This document shows positions 7,133 to 17,326 of a stretch of 64,000 nucleotides of DNA, piece after piece (within the stretch, counting starts at the first letter, position 1; every line of letters starts with the position of its first letter). The DNA comes from Gemmatimonadota bacterium (lineage in GTDB: Bacteria > Gemmatimonadota > Gemmatimonadetes > Gemmatimonadales > Gemmatimonadaceae). The notes below the pieces were generated by a model, which was given only the letters and a program-made list of their open reading frames with translations, made no database searches and was not told the DNA's origin. The DNA lies in NCBI GenBank assembly GCA_016714015.1, contig JADJNZ010000005.1:124001-188000 (forward strand). The letters run 5' to 3'. Made by a program: the position numbers and the translations under genes.

Positions 7133-9922
7133 ATGCCCGAGCAGCCCATTTCCAGCGTCTTCAACGACGCCTACGCCGCCGAACAGTTCGAGGCCTACCG
7201 CCGCGACCCCGCCTCCGTCGAAGAGTCGTGGCGCCAGTTCTTCCGCTTCGCCGAGCAGGCCATGGGCGGGTACGCGCCCGCCGCCGCCACCTCGGCTGCC
7301 GCCGGACCGGTCCTTGACGAGGAGTACGCCCGCAAGGTCGCCGGCGCCGCGCGGTACACCACGGCCATCCGCACCTACGGCCACTTCGCGGTCCAGCTCG
7401 ATCCGCTCGGCACCCCGCCGCCCGGCGCCCCGGAGCTGACGCTCGACTTCTTCGGCATCGTCGAGGCCGACCTCGACCTCGTCACCGGCGCGTCGCTCGG
7501 CTTCCCGCACCTCGCCACCGCGCGCGACGTCGCCGACCGCCTCAAGAAGCGCTACTGCACCAACCTCGCCGTCGAGGTGCAGCACCTCGGCTCCGAGGAG
7601 GAGCGCGCCTGGTTCCGGCAGCTCTTCACCGAGGAGAAGCTCACGGCGCCGCTCTCCGCCGACGAGAAGAAGGCCGTGCTCCGCCGCCTCACCGAGGTCG
7701 ACGGCTTCGAGCGCTTCCTCGGCAAGGCCTTCGTGGGCTACAAGCGCTTCTCCATCGAGGGCACCGACGCCCTCGTCCCGATGCTCGACGCGGCGATCGA
7801 GCGCTCCGCCGGCGCCGGCGTGAAGCATGTCGCGCTCGCGATGGCGCACCGCGGCCGCATCAGCGTGCTCACGCATGTGCTCGGCAAGCCCGCGCTCCAG
7901 ATCTTCAGCGAGTTCCAGGGGAAGCACGGCCATCTGGGCGGCATGTCGTCCACCGGCGACGTGAAGTATCACTTGGGATACGACGGCCGAAGGAAGCTGG
8001 AGGAAGGCAGGGAGGTCGAGGTCTCGCTCGTCCCCAATCCGTCGCACCTCGAGGTCGTGAACCCGGTGCTGCAGGGGCGGGCCCGGGCGCTCCAGCGCGA
8101 CGCGCAGGACCGGCGCGTGCGCCGCGAGGAGGATGTCGTCCCGATCGTGATCCACGGCGACGCCGCCTTCCCCGGCGAGGGCATCGTCCCCGAGACGATG
8201 AACCTCTCGCGCCTCCGCGCCTATCGCGTGGGCGGCACGCTCCACATCATCGTCAACAACCAGGTCGGCTTCACCACCGATCCCACCGACGCGCGCTCCA
8301 CGCGGTACGCGAGCGACGTCGCGAAGGGCTTCGAGATGCCGATCATCCACGTCAACGGCGACGACGCCGAGGCGTGCATCATCGCCATGCGCATCGCGGT
8401 GGCGTACCGGACGCGCTTCAAGAAGGACTTCCTCGTGGACCTCGTCGGCTACCGGCGCTGGGGACACAACGAGGGCGACGAGCCGAACTTCACGCAGCCG
8501 CTGCTCTACGAGCGGGTCCGCGCGCATCCGACGCCGCGCCAGGTGTGGGGCGCGCGCCTCGTCGGCGAAGGACTCCTCTCGGCGGCCGAGGTGGACCAGC
8601 TCGACGCCGAGATCGCCGCGGGCTTCCAGGCCACCTTTGAGCGGTCCAAGGCCGTCGAGGACGTGCACGGCGACCACGAGTCGGCGACCGCGCCGTCGCC
8701 CGAGGTCCTCACCGCGGTGCCGGCCGACGACCTCGTCCGCTGGAACGAGGCGATCCTCACCTATCCGGCGGATTTCAACGCCCATCCGCGTCTCGCCAAG
8801 CAGCTCGAGCGCCGCCGCGAGGCGATGGGCGATGCCGGTGGCATCGATTGGGGGCACGCCGAGTCGCTCGCCTTCGCGAGCATCCTCGCCGACGGCACGC
8901 ACATCCGCTTCACCGGGCAGGACGTGGAGCGCGGCACCTTCTCGCATCGCCATGCCGTGCTCAACGACGTGACGAACGCGCGCAAGCACGCGCCGCTCGC
9001 GCACCTGCCGGGCGTCAGCACGAGCTTCGAGATCTACAACTCGGCGCTCAGCGAGACGGCGGTGATGGCGTTCGAGTACGGCTACTCGGTGGCCGCGCCC
9101 GACACGCTCACGCTCTGGGAAGGGCAGTTCGGCGACTTCGCGAACGTGGCGCAGCCGATCATCGACCAGTTCATCGCGGCCGACCGGGCGAAGTGGGGGC
9201 AGGACTCGGGCCTCGTGCTGCTGCTCCCGCACGGCTACGAAGGGCAGGGGCCGGAGCACTCGAGCGCGCGGCTCGAGCGCTTCCTCCAGCTCTGCGCCGA
9301 GGGCAACCTGCGCGTCGCGTATCCGAGCACGCCAGCGCAGTACTTCCACATCCTGCGGCGTCAGGCCTTCGCGCCCGACCGTCGGCCGCTGGTGCTCATG
9401 CAGCCCAAGTCGCTCCTGCGTCTCGCGCAGGCCGCGTCGCAGCTGCGCGACCTCGCGCACGCGAACTTCCAGCCGGTGATCGACGACCCGATGGGCGCCG
9501 AGAAGCGGTCGCTGGTCAAGCGCCTCGTCTTCTGCACCGGCAAGGTCTACTACGACTTGCTCGCCAAGGGCATCCCGGAGACGGTGGCCGTCGTGCGCGT
9601 GGAGGAGCTGTATCCCTGGCCGCACGAGCGCATCGCGCGGCTCGTGGACCAGTATCCGGCGATCGACGAGGTCGCGTGGGTGCAGGAGGAGCCGAAGAAC
9701 CAAGGCGCGTGGAGCTTCGTCGCGCCGCGGCTCCGCGTCTCCACCGGCAACGCGCTCGTCATCCGCTACTATGGCCGGCCGGAGCGGGCGAGCCCCGCCG
9801 AAGGCTATCCGTCGGATCACGCCGAGGAGCAGGCGCGCATCGTGGGTGATGCGCTCCAGCCGTCGGTGCGCGCGTCGGGTGCGCGCCGGATGATCACGCC
9901 CGCGAAGACGACCTCCCTCTAG
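7133..9922 (+). CDS. sucA: 2-oxoglutarate dehydrogenase E1 component
   Basis: 929 aa, normal for this family. It is the thiamine-diphosphate decarboxylase of the 2-oxoglutarate dehydrogenase complex of the TCA cycle. The N-terminus SSVFNDAYAAEQFEAYRRDP and the early SWRQFF motif are typical of E1o. The cofactor region reads GDAAFPGEGIVPETMNLS ... HIIVNNQVGFTT, and the C-terminal transketolase-like half has LPHGYEGQGPEHSSAR and EEPKNQGAW. The ATG at 7133 is preferred over one 24 bp upstream because the conserved N-terminus starts there. The usual partner gene for E2 (sucB) is not adjacent; the next gene is an unrelated secreted protein. Confidence 0.93.
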   Translation: MPEQPISSVFNDAYAAEQFEAYRRDPASVEESWRQFFRFAEQAMGGYAPAAATSAAAGPVLDEEYARKVAGAARYTTAIRTYGHFAVQLDPLGTPPPGAPELTLDFFGIVEADLDLVTGASLGFPHLATARDVADRLKKRYCTNLAVEVQHLGSEEERAWFRQLFTEEKLTAPLSADEKKAVLRRLTEVDGFERFLGKAFVGYKRFSIEGTDALVPMLDAAIERSAGAGVKHVALAMAHRGRISVLTHVLGKPALQIFSEFQGKHGHLGGMSSTGDVKYHLGYDGRRKLEEGREVEVSLVPNPSHLEVVNPVLQGRARALQRDAQDRRVRREEDVVPIVIHGDAAFPGEGIVPETMNLSRLRAYRVGGTLHIIVNNQVGFTTDPTDARSTRYASDVAKGFEMPIIHVNGDDAEACIIAMRIAVAYRTRFKKDFLVDLVGYRRWGHNEGDEPNFTQPLLYERVRAHPTPRQVWGARLVGEGLLSAAEVDQLDAEIAAGFQATFERSKAVEDVHGDHESATAPSPEVLTAVPADDLVRWNEAILTYPADFNAHPRLAKQLERRREAMGDAGGIDWGHAESLAFASILADGTHIRFTGQDVERGTFSHRHAVLNDVTNARKHAPLAHLPGVSTSFEIYNSALSETAVMAFEYGYSVAAPDTLTLWEGQFGDFANVAQPIIDQFIAADRAKWGQDSGLVLLLPHGYEGQGPEHSSARLERFLQLCAEGNLRVAYPSTPAQYFHILRRQAFAPDRRPLVLMQPKSLLRLAQAASQLRDLAHANFQPVIDDPMGAEKRSLVKRLVFCTGKVYYDLLAKGIPETVAVVRVEELYPWPHERIARLVDQYPAIDEVAWVQEEPKNQGAWSFVAPRLRVSTGNALVIRYYGRPERASPAEGYPSDHAEEQARIVGDALQPSVRASGARRMITPAKTTSL

Positions 9923-9932
9923 GACGGTATCG

Positions 9933-12596
9933 ATGATCCGGACGCGCCTGCTTCCGGCCCTCGTCGCCCTGCTGAGTCTCGCCGCGCCGCGCGCCGCCTC
10001 CGGGCAGGCGCGCGGCGCGGTGGCGTTGGACCAGCTGGTGCGCGGGCTCACCACCACCTCGCGCGTGCTCGTGATCGGCGCGCACCCCGACGACGAGGAC
10101 ACGCAGCTCCTCGCCTGGCTCGCGCGCGGGCACCAGGTGCACGTGGCGTACCTCTCGCTCACGCGCGGCGACGGTGGGCAGAACCTCATCGGCAACGAGC
10201 TCGGCGAAGCGCTCGGCGCGATCCGCAGCGAGGAGCTGCTCGCGGCGCGCCGGCTCGATGGCGCGCAGCAGTTCTTCTCCCGGGCGTACGACTTCGGGTT
10301 CTCCAAGGATGCGACCGAGACCTTCGCGCAGTGGGATCGCGAAGCGCTCACGGCCGACGTGGTGCGGGTGATCCGGGCGTACCGTCCGCATCTGGTGATC
10401 GCGGTGTGGAGTGGCACCCGCGCCGATGGGCACGGCCACCACGAGGCGGCAGGGATCCTCGCGCGCGACGCCTTCGAGGCGGCGGGCGACACCGTGCGCT
10501 TCCCCGTCGCGGTGCATGGCCGCGCGTGGATGCCGCAGAAGTTCTATCGCGGCGCGTGGGCGCGCGCATTGCCGCCCACGCTCACGTTCGACGTGGGTGG
10601 GTACGATGCGGTGCTCGGTCGCAGTCCCGCCGAACTCGCGGCCGCGAGCCGGTCGATGCACCGCTCGCAGGGCCAGGGCGGACTCGAGCGTCGCGGGGCG
10701 GCGCCCTCGCGGCTCACGCGCGAGCTCACGCGCGTGAATGCGGCGACGCCGGCCACCGAGGAGCGGTCGATCTTCGACGGCCTCGACACCAGCGTCGCGC
10801 ACCTCGCCGCGCTCGACTCCGCGGTGGGCCACTTCATCCGGTCGGCCGCGGCCAAAGCGGACTGGGCGCAGCGCACGCTCGACCTGCGCCGGCCCGCGCA
10901 GGTGGTGGACACGCTGGGGCAGCTGGTCGTGCAGCTGGAGGCCGCGCTCAACGAGGCGCATCGCTGCGGCACGATGCCGCCGCGGCGTCGTCCGCCCGAG
11001 GGAGCATCGGTGCGCGAGTGCCGCACGGCCGACCTCGAGCTCGAGACGTCGATCGAACGGATGCTCGCGCGGGCGCAGCGCGCGCTGCTCGAGGCGGCCG
11101 GCGTCGCCATCGAGGTGACCGCGGAGCGCGAGCTGCTGGCCTTCGCCGATTCCATGCAGGCGACGGTGACCGTGCACAATCGCGGGCGCCAGTCGATCTG
11201 GTTCCGCGGCCTGCGCATGACGGGAAACCCCAGCATCGGCGGGATGAGCATCGAGATCCCGCCCGATTCGTCGTACGCGATGACGCGACGCGTGCTCGGG
11301 CTCGTGGATCACCGGCCCTGGTGGCTCGGCGGGCGCGAGGGCGCGATGTTCGCCGACACGCGGTCGCCGGCGGATGGCGCGGCGCTCATCTCGTATGGCG
11401 TGGACGCGCCGCTGGTGCCGAGCGTCGCGCTGGCGGAGGATGTGCGGCGGATCAGCGATGTGCGCGTGACGCTCTCGGTCGGCCCCGCGGCGACGACGAC
11501 CGTCGCGGCCGGCGAGATCATGTACCGGGTCGCGGACCCGGTGATGGGGGAGCAGTGGAAGCCGGCGGGCGGGGTGCCGCCGGTGACGCTCGAACTCGAT
11601 CGCGGGCTCGAGTGGGTGCGAGCGAACGCGCTGATCGACCGGCGGGTGCGGCTCACGGTGCGTTCGCACACCGATCGCGAACGCCGGCTCGCGCTCCGCT
11701 TCCTCAAGCCGGCGGGCGTCACCGTCTCCGGCGCGCCGGACACGCTCGTGCTCGCCCCGCGCGAGGTGAAGGAGCTCTTCGTGCGGCTACGCGGCACGCT
11801 GGCGCCGGGACGGCACGAGTTCGGGGTGGGCGCGGCGTCGGAGGGGACGGTCTACTCCGACGGCTTCCGCGAGATCGCGTATGAGCACATCCGTCCCATC
11901 CGGCTCTACCGCAGCTCCGCGCTCTACCTGCAGGCGGTGCCGGTCACCGTGCCGCGCACGCTCACGGTCGCGTACGTGACGGGCGTCTCCGACGCGATCG
12001 CGCCGGCGCTGCGGGGCATCGAGATCCCGACGACGGTGCTCACGGTCGAGGAGCTGCCGCTGGTGGACCTCGCGCGCTACACGACGGTGGTGATCGGGCC
12101 GCGCGCGTACGACGCGAACCCGGAACTCGTCACGCAGAATCCGCGTTTGCTGGACTGGGTCCGGAACGGCGGCACGCTGGTGGTGCAGTACGGCCAGTTC
12201 GAGATGTCGCGGCCGGGGATGATGCCGTATCCGATCACGCACACGCGGCCGGCGGCGCGCGTGACGATCGAGGAGGCGCCGGTGCAGGTGCTCGACGCGA
12301 CGAGCCGCCTCCTCACCTGGCCCAACCGGATCGGCGCCGACGACTGGCGCGAGTGGGTGCAGGAGCGCGCGCTGTACATGCCGAGCACGTTCGACGTGCG
12401 CTATCGCGCGCCGCTCGAACTGCACGACCCGGGCGAGCCGGAGAATCGCGGGGCGATCCTCGAGACGACGCTCGGGAAGGGGCGGTACATCTATACGACG
12501 CTCTCGCTGTTCCGGCAGGTGCCGGCGGGCGTCCCGGGGTCGATGCGGGTGCTGGTGAACCTTCTTTCGGCGGGCGTCGTCGCCCCGCCGCAGTGA
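9933..12596 (+). CDS. Secreted PIG-L family deacetylase with long C-terminal extension
   Basis: 887 aa. A signal peptide (LLPALVALLSLAAPRAASG) is followed by an LmbE/PIG-L domain at about residues 40-240 with the zinc motif AHPDDED and a later HGHHEAAG ligand segment. PIG-L enzymes remove N-acetyl groups from sugars. The large middle part looks like beta-sandwich modules. The last ~250 residues (LTVAYVTGVSDAIAPAL ... DWVRNGGTLVVQYGQFEM) resemble a class I glutamine amidotransferase-like fold. This architecture, far longer than a single PIG-L domain, suggests a periplasmic or outer-surface enzyme on glycans; the substrate is unknown. It starts 10 bp after sucA. Confidence 0.85.
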   Translation: MIRTRLLPALVALLSLAAPRAASGQARGAVALDQLVRGLTTTSRVLVIGAHPDDEDTQLLAWLARGHQVHVAYLSLTRGDGGQNLIGNELGEALGAIRSEELLAARRLDGAQQFFSRAYDFGFSKDATETFAQWDREALTADVVRVIRAYRPHLVIAVWSGTRADGHGHHEAAGILARDAFEAAGDTVRFPVAVHGRAWMPQKFYRGAWARALPPTLTFDVGGYDAVLGRSPAELAAASRSMHRSQGQGGLERRGAAPSRLTRELTRVNAATPATEERSIFDGLDTSVAHLAALDSAVGHFIRSAAAKADWAQRTLDLRRPAQVVDTLGQLVVQLEAALNEAHRCGTMPPRRRPPEGASVRECRTADLELETSIERMLARAQRALLEAAGVAIEVTAERELLAFADSMQATVTVHNRGRQSIWFRGLRMTGNPSIGGMSIEIPPDSSYAMTRRVLGLVDHRPWWLGGREGAMFADTRSPADGAALISYGVDAPLVPSVALAEDVRRISDVRVTLSVGPAATTTVAAGEIMYRVADPVMGEQWKPAGGVPPVTLELDRGLEWVRANALIDRRVRLTVRSHTDRERRLALRFLKPAGVTVSGAPDTLVLAPREVKELFVRLRGTLAPGRHEFGVGAASEGTVYSDGFREIAYEHIRPIRLYRSSALYLQAVPVTVPRTLTVAYVTGVSDAIAPALRGIEIPTTVLTVEELPLVDLARYTTVVIGPRAYDANPELVTQNPRLLDWVRNGGTLVVQYGQFEMSRPGMMPYPITHTRPAARVTIEEAPVQVLDATSRLLTWPNRIGADDWREWVQERALYMPSTFDVRYRAPLELHDPGEPENRGAILETTLGKGRYIYTTLSLFRQVPAGVPGSMRVLVNLLSAGVVAPPQ

Positions 12597-12601
12597 GTCG
12601 C

Positions 12602-13930
12602 ATGGCACGTACACGGGTGGTGATCATCGGCGGGGGATTCGGCGGCCTCAATGCGGCGCGCGCGCTGGCGCGCGCCGACGTGGAGGTGCTGCTCATCGAC
12701 CGCACCAACCATCACCTGTTCCAGCCGCTGCTCTACCAGGTGGCGACGACCTCGCTCGCGCCCAGCGAGATCACCGCGCCCATCCGCTGGGTGCTGCGCG
12801 CGCAGAAGAACGTGACCACGCTGCTCGGCACGGTGGAGCAGGTCGATCGCCGCAATCGCGCGGTGCGCGTGAAGGGCGAGCCCGATCCCATCCACTACGA
12901 CTACCTGATCCTCGCGACGGGGACCCGTCACGCCTACTTCGGCCATGACGAGTGGGAGAAGTGGGCCCCCGGGCTCAAGAACATCGAGGACGCCCGGCGC
13001 ATCCGGAAGCGCTTCCTGCTCGCGTTCGAGCGGGCGGAGTGGGAGGAGGACCCCGGCGCGCGGCAGGCGCTGCTCACGTTCGTCGTCGTCGGCGGCGGGC
13101 CGACGGGCGTGGAACTCGCCGGCGTGCTGCCGGAGATGTGCCGCGTCGCCTTCCGTCCCGACTTCCGGCGCATCGACACCGCGAAGGTGCGGGTGATCCT
13201 CGTCGAGGGCGGGCCGCGGATCCTGCCGGCGTTCCCCGAGTCGCTCTCGGCGCGCGCCCAGCGCGACCTCGAGAAGCTCGGCGTGGAGGTGCGCACGAAC
13301 ACGCTCGTCACGCACATCGACGAGCAGGGGGTCGATGTCGGGAGCGAGCGGATCGCGTCGCAGTCGGTGTTCTGGGCGGCGGGCAATGCCGCCTCGCCGC
13401 TCGGGAAGACGCTCGACGTGCCGCTCGACCGCGTGGGGCGCGTGCTCGTGGAGCCCGACCTCTCGGTGCCGGGGGACCCGCGCGTCTTCGTGATCGGCGA
13501 CCTCGCGGCGGCGAAGCTCCCCGACGGGACGTTCGTGCCGAGCGTGGCGCCGGCGGCGAACCAGATGGGGCAGCATGCGGCGCGGAACATCCGCGCGCTC
13601 ATCGCCGGCGAGCCGTCGCGGCCGTTCACCTATCTCAACAAGGGTGACCTCGCGACGATCGGCCGCCACAAGGCGGTCGCGTCGTTCGGCGGCGGGCGGA
13701 TCCGCATCGCCGGCTACTTCGCCTGGTTCACCTGGCTCTTCGTGCACATCGCGTACCTCGTCGGCTTCCGCAACCGCATCAGCGTGCTGCTCCAGTGGGC
13801 GTACAACTACGTCTTCTTCGAGCGCGGTGTGCGGCTGATCACGGAGACCGAGGATGCGAGCATGAGCCGGCACCCCGCGACGACGGGGCGCACGGGGGAG
13901 TTCGAGGCGGCGCGGAAGGCGCGCGGATGA
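12602..13930 (+). CDS. ndh: Type II NADH dehydrogenase (NDH-2)
   Basis: 442 aa. Two Rossmann motifs are visible, IIGGGFGGLNAARAL for FAD at the N-terminus and VVVGGGPTGVELAG for NADH near residue 160, plus the quinone-site-like stretch PSVAPAANQMGQHAARNI. The hydrophobic C-terminal segment (YFAWFTWLFVHIAYLVGF) anchors it to the membrane. NDH-2 passes electrons from NADH to quinone without pumping protons. The ATG at 12602 lies 6 bp after the PIG-L stop. It could feed the cytochrome bd oxidase encoded at 41131-43513. Confidence 0.92.
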   Translation: MARTRVVIIGGGFGGLNAARALARADVEVLLIDRTNHHLFQPLLYQVATTSLAPSEITAPIRWVLRAQKNVTTLLGTVEQVDRRNRAVRVKGEPDPIHYDYLILATGTRHAYFGHDEWEKWAPGLKNIEDARRIRKRFLLAFERAEWEEDPGARQALLTFVVVGGGPTGVELAGVLPEMCRVAFRPDFRRIDTAKVRVILVEGGPRILPAFPESLSARAQRDLEKLGVEVRTNTLVTHIDEQGVDVGSERIASQSVFWAAGNAASPLGKTLDVPLDRVGRVLVEPDLSVPGDPRVFVIGDLAAAKLPDGTFVPSVAPAANQMGQHAARNIRALIAGEPSRPFTYLNKGDLATIGRHKAVASFGGGRIRIAGYFAWFTWLFVHIAYLVGFRNRISVLLQWAYNYVFFERGVRLITETEDASMSRHPATTGRTGEFEAARKARG

Positions 13931-14036
13931 GCGCGCCGGGCGCCCCGATGGACGGGATGCCCAGCATCGGCCATGTTCCCCGCGTAGCCCCAGCACGGAC
14001 CGCACCGTCGTCCGCGACACCCCAGCCCGGCCTCCC

Positions 14037-17000
14037 ATGTCGATCGTCCGCCTGCGTCATCTGCTCGGCGTCCTGCTCCTCGCGCTCGCCGGCACGCCGC
14101 TCCTCGCGCGCGCCCAGTCGCTCTCGTTCGACGAGATGCGCTGGCGCCAGATCGGGCCCACGCGCGCCGGCCGCGCACGCGCCGTCGCGGGCGTGCCGAG
14201 CCAGCCGAACACCTTCTATGCGGGCTTCGACAATGGCGGCGTCTGGCGCACCACCGACTACGGCGCCAACTGGGTGCCGATCTTCGACGACCAGCCCACC
14301 GGCTCCATCGGCGCGATCGGCGTCTCGGTGTCGAGCCCGAACGTGATCTACGTGGGGAGCGGTGCGGGGATCATCCGACCCGACCTCTCGATCGGCGACG
14401 GGATGTACAAGTCGGTCGATGCCGGACGGACCTGGGAGCACCTCGGGCTCCGCGAGACGCAGATGATCGCCGCGGTCGCGGTCGATCCGCGGAACCCCGA
14501 CCGGCTCTTCGTCGCCGCGCTCGGGCACCCGTACGGTCCCAATCCGGAACGCGGCGTGTTCCGCTCCACCGACGGTGGCCGGACGTTCGAGAAGGTGCTC
14601 TACAAGGACGAGTACACGAGCGCGAACGAGGTGATGATCGACCCGCGCGACCCGAACACGATCTACGCGACGCTCTGGCAGCAGCAGCAGAGCTTCATCG
14701 AAGGGCAGGGGTTCGGCGGCAGCGGGATGGGCATCTTCAAGTCCACCGACGGCGGCACCAGCTGGGTGCAGCTCACCAACGGCCTGCCGTCGATCCTCCA
14801 GGCCAACATCGCGATCGCGCCGAGCGAGCCGAACACGCTCTACGCCGTGATCGCGCCGGGGCAGGGGGCGATCGGCTTCTACAAGTCCACGGACGGCGGC
14901 GCGCACTGGTTCCAGCCGGTGAAGGGCGTGAGCAACGAACGCCCCGAGGCGCGGCAGGACATGCGCCCGCTCTCGCGGATCGGCGGCGGTGACCTCCCGA
15001 CGCTCGCGATCGACCCCAAGGATCCGAACGTCGTCTACTCGGCGTCGGTCGTGATGTGGCGCACCGAGGATGCCGGCCTCACCTGGAGCGCCGTGCGCGG
15101 CGCGCCGGGCGGCGACGACTACCAGCGGATCTGGATCAACCCGAACGACCCGCGGATCATCGTCGCCGTCGCCGACCAGGGTGCCGTCGTCTCGGCCAAC
15201 CGCGGGCTCTCGTGGAGCAACTGGTACAACCAGAACACGGCCGCGATGTACCACGTCACGACCGACTTCTCGTTCCCGTACTTCGTCTGCTCCGGCCAGC
15301 AGGACTCCGGCTCGGCGTGCGTGAAGAGCCGCAGCGACGACGGGCGCATCACGTTCCACGACTGGCATCCGGTGAACATCCAGGAGTACGGGATGGCCGC
15401 ACCGGACCCCAAGGACCCGAACATCGTGTACGGCAGCCAGCGCTCGGGCGTCTCGCGCTACGACCGGCGCACGGCGCAGACGCAGCAGGTCGGCCCTGAC
15501 GTCTCGGGGACGCTCCCGGGCGGCGGCGCGATGAACCGCAACGTGCGCACCATGCCGCTGCACTTCTCGCCGTTGGACAACGCGACGATGTACTACGCGT
15601 CGAACGTCGTCTGGAAGAGCGTCGATCACGCGAACAGCTGGCGCCGCATCTCGCCCGACCTCACGCGGCAGACGTGGGAGGTGCCGGCGACCGCCGGGAA
15701 GTACGCGAGCGGCGTGCGGCCGGCGCCGGCGGGGAGCATCACCGCGCTCTCGCCCTCGCCGCGCTCGCTGAACGTGATCTGGGCGGGCACCGACGACGGG
15801 CAGATCCAGACGACGAGCGACGGCGGCACGACCTGGCGCAACGTGACGCCGCCGGGGATGAAGGCGTGGACGCGAATCTTCAACATCGAGGCCGGGCACT
15901 TCGACACGCGCACGGCCTATGCCGCGGCCAACACGCTCCGCCTCGACGACATCAACCCGCACTTCTTCCGCACGCGCGACGGCGGCGCGAGCTGGACGGA
16001 GATCAACACCGGGATCGCCGGCGGCGCGGTGGCGAACAGCATCCGCGAGGACCCGCGGCAGAAGGGCCTCCTCTACGCCGCGACCGACCTGCAGGTGTGG
16101 GTGTCGTTCGACGACGGCGAGCACTGGCAGACGCTCAAGAACGGGATGGCGCCGGTCTCCGTGCGTGACCTCCAGGTGAAGGACGACTCCACCTGCCACT
16201 GCGCCGACCTCGTCGCGGCGACGCATGGGCGCGGCTTCTGGATCCTCGACGACGTGACGCCGCTGCGCCAGGCGGCGGCCGCGCGCGCCGCGCTCGCCAA
16301 GGGCGAGGCGTACCTCTTCAAGCCGCAGACCGCGGTGCGCGTGCGGTTCGCGACCAACGAGCCGACGCCGTGGCCGCCCGAGATCCCGGCGGGCGAGAAC
16401 CCGCCGCCGGGCGGGCTCATCGACTACTACCTGCCGAGCGACGCGCGCGGGCCGGTGACGCTCGAGATCGTCGATGCGCGCGGCCGCACGGTGCGCAGCT
16501 ACTCGAGCACCGAGCCGGTGTTCAATCCGGATCCCGGCAAGGACATGGCCGCCTACGACCAGGTCTGCCGGCGCGACCCGACCGCCGCGTACTGCGGGCT
16601 TCCGCTCTACTGGCCGGCGCCGCAGTACATCATCTCCACGCGCGCGGGGATGCACCGCTTCAGCTGGGACCTCAAGCTGGATCCGGTCTCGCCGCTCGAC
16701 CTGATCCCCGCCGGGGACGAGGAGGCGCAGGGCGCCGTGCCGGGGCGCACGTATCCGCAGTACAACGTGCCGTGGGCGCCGCCGGGCGCGTACACCGTGC
16801 GCCTCACGGTGGATGGCAAGCGGCACACGCAGCCGCTCCGGCTGGTGCTGGATCCGCGGGTGCGCATCACGCCGGCGGCGCTCACGAAGCTGACGGCGCT
16901 CAGCATGGAGATGTACGACGGCGCCGTCGCGGCGCACCGGGCGTTCCTCGCGGCGAAGGAACTCGCGCAGCAGGTGGGTGGCCTCACCGGCGCCGCCGCC

Positions 17001-17282
17001 GATACACTCAAGGCCGACCTCGAGGAGCTCGCGCCGACGGGCGTGCAGCGGAACCTTCGCGCCTTCCGCCGTCGGGGCGGGCCGGCGACGGCTCCGTCGC
17101 TCGAGACGGTGAGCAACGCGCTGCAGGCGGCGGCGATGGCGATGCAGTCCGCCGAGTCCGCGCCGACGGCGATGCAGCAGGCGGCGTGCGATGCGGCGCG
17201 CGCGCAGTACGTCGCCGTGATGGCGCGGTGGCGGTCGGCGCAGGCGCGTGCCGCGACGCTCCGCGGGAGCGCGCGACCCTAG
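14037..17282 (+). CDS. Secreted sortilin/VPS10-like Asp-box (BNR) repeat protein
   Basis: 1081 aa. A signal peptide (LLGVLLLALAGTPLLARAQ) precedes a two-part beta-propeller with about ten Asp-box motifs of the S/T-x-D-x-G-x-T/S-W type, for example TTDYGANW, SVDAGRTW, STDGGRTF, STDGGTSW, STDGGAHW, TEDAGLTW, TSDGGTTW and TRDGGASW. This matches the large family annotated as glycosyl hydrolase/VPS10 or WD40/YVTN/BNR-like proteins that is expanded in Gemmatimonadota and Acidobacteriota. The C-terminus (about 800-1081) has a beta-sandwich and helical end. Enzymatic activity is not established for the family; it may bind or process extracellular protein or glycan. A hairpin overlaps its stop codon. 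Confidence 0.85.
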   Translation: MSIVRLRHLLGVLLLALAGTPLLARAQSLSFDEMRWRQIGPTRAGRARAVAGVPSQPNTFYAGFDNGGVWRTTDYGANWVPIFDDQPTGSIGAIGVSVSSPNVIYVGSGAGIIRPDLSIGDGMYKSVDAGRTWEHLGLRETQMIAAVAVDPRNPDRLFVAALGHPYGPNPERGVFRSTDGGRTFEKVLYKDEYTSANEVMIDPRDPNTIYATLWQQQQSFIEGQGFGGSGMGIFKSTDGGTSWVQLTNGLPSILQANIAIAPSEPNTLYAVIAPGQGAIGFYKSTDGGAHWFQPVKGVSNERPEARQDMRPLSRIGGGDLPTLAIDPKDPNVVYSASVVMWRTEDAGLTWSAVRGAPGGDDYQRIWINPNDPRIIVAVADQGAVVSANRGLSWSNWYNQNTAAMYHVTTDFSFPYFVCSGQQDSGSACVKSRSDDGRITFHDWHPVNIQEYGMAAPDPKDPNIVYGSQRSGVSRYDRRTAQTQQVGPDVSGTLPGGGAMNRNVRTMPLHFSPLDNATMYYASNVVWKSVDHANSWRRISPDLTRQTWEVPATAGKYASGVRPAPAGSITALSPSPRSLNVIWAGTDDGQIQTTSDGGTTWRNVTPPGMKAWTRIFNIEAGHFDTRTAYAAANTLRLDDINPHFFRTRDGGASWTEINTGIAGGAVANSIREDPRQKGLLYAATDLQVWVSFDDGEHWQTLKNGMAPVSVRDLQVKDDSTCHCADLVAATHGRGFWILDDVTPLRQAAAARAALAKGEAYLFKPQTAVRVRFATNEPTPWPPEIPAGENPPPGGLIDYYLPSDARGPVTLEIVDARGRTVRSYSSTEPVFNPDPGKDMAAYDQVCRRDPTAAYCGLPLYWPAPQYIISTRAGMHRFSWDLKLDPVSPLDLIPAGDEEAQGAVPGRTYPQYNVPWAPPGAYTVRLTVDGKRHTQPLRLVLDPRVRITPAALTKLTALSMEMYDGAVAAHRAFLAAKELAQQVGGLTGAAADTLKADLEELAPTGVQRNLRAFRRRGGPATAPSLETVSNALQAAAMAMQSAESAPTAMQQAACDAARAQYVAVMARWRSAQARAATLRGSARP

Positions 17283-17291
17283 GTCGCGCGC
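17269..17291 (+). terminator. Hairpin spanning the stop codon of the Asp-box gene
   Basis: GCGCGCGACC (17269-17278) and GGTCGCGCGC (17282-17291) form perfect 10-bp arms with a CTA loop that contains part of the TAG stop. No T-run follows, so if it terminates transcription it does so weakly; it may instead mark or protect the mRNA end between two secreted-protein genes. Confidence 0.35.
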
Positions 17292-17326
17292 CCCGTTCCC
17301 TCTCACCTCCTTTGGTGCCATCGCCC

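Noticed and set aside
7121..10492. A leftward open frame of more than 1100 codons opposite sucA.
   Set aside because: It is antisense to a clear 2-oxoglutarate dehydrogenase gene, has Arg/Glu/His-rich composition typical of GC-rich shadow frames and shows no domain.
13839..17321. A leftward open frame of about 1160 codons opposite the Asp-box protein.
   Set aside because: Antisense shadow of a gene with a signal peptide and repeated Asp-box motifs; low-complexity Arg/His/Val composition.
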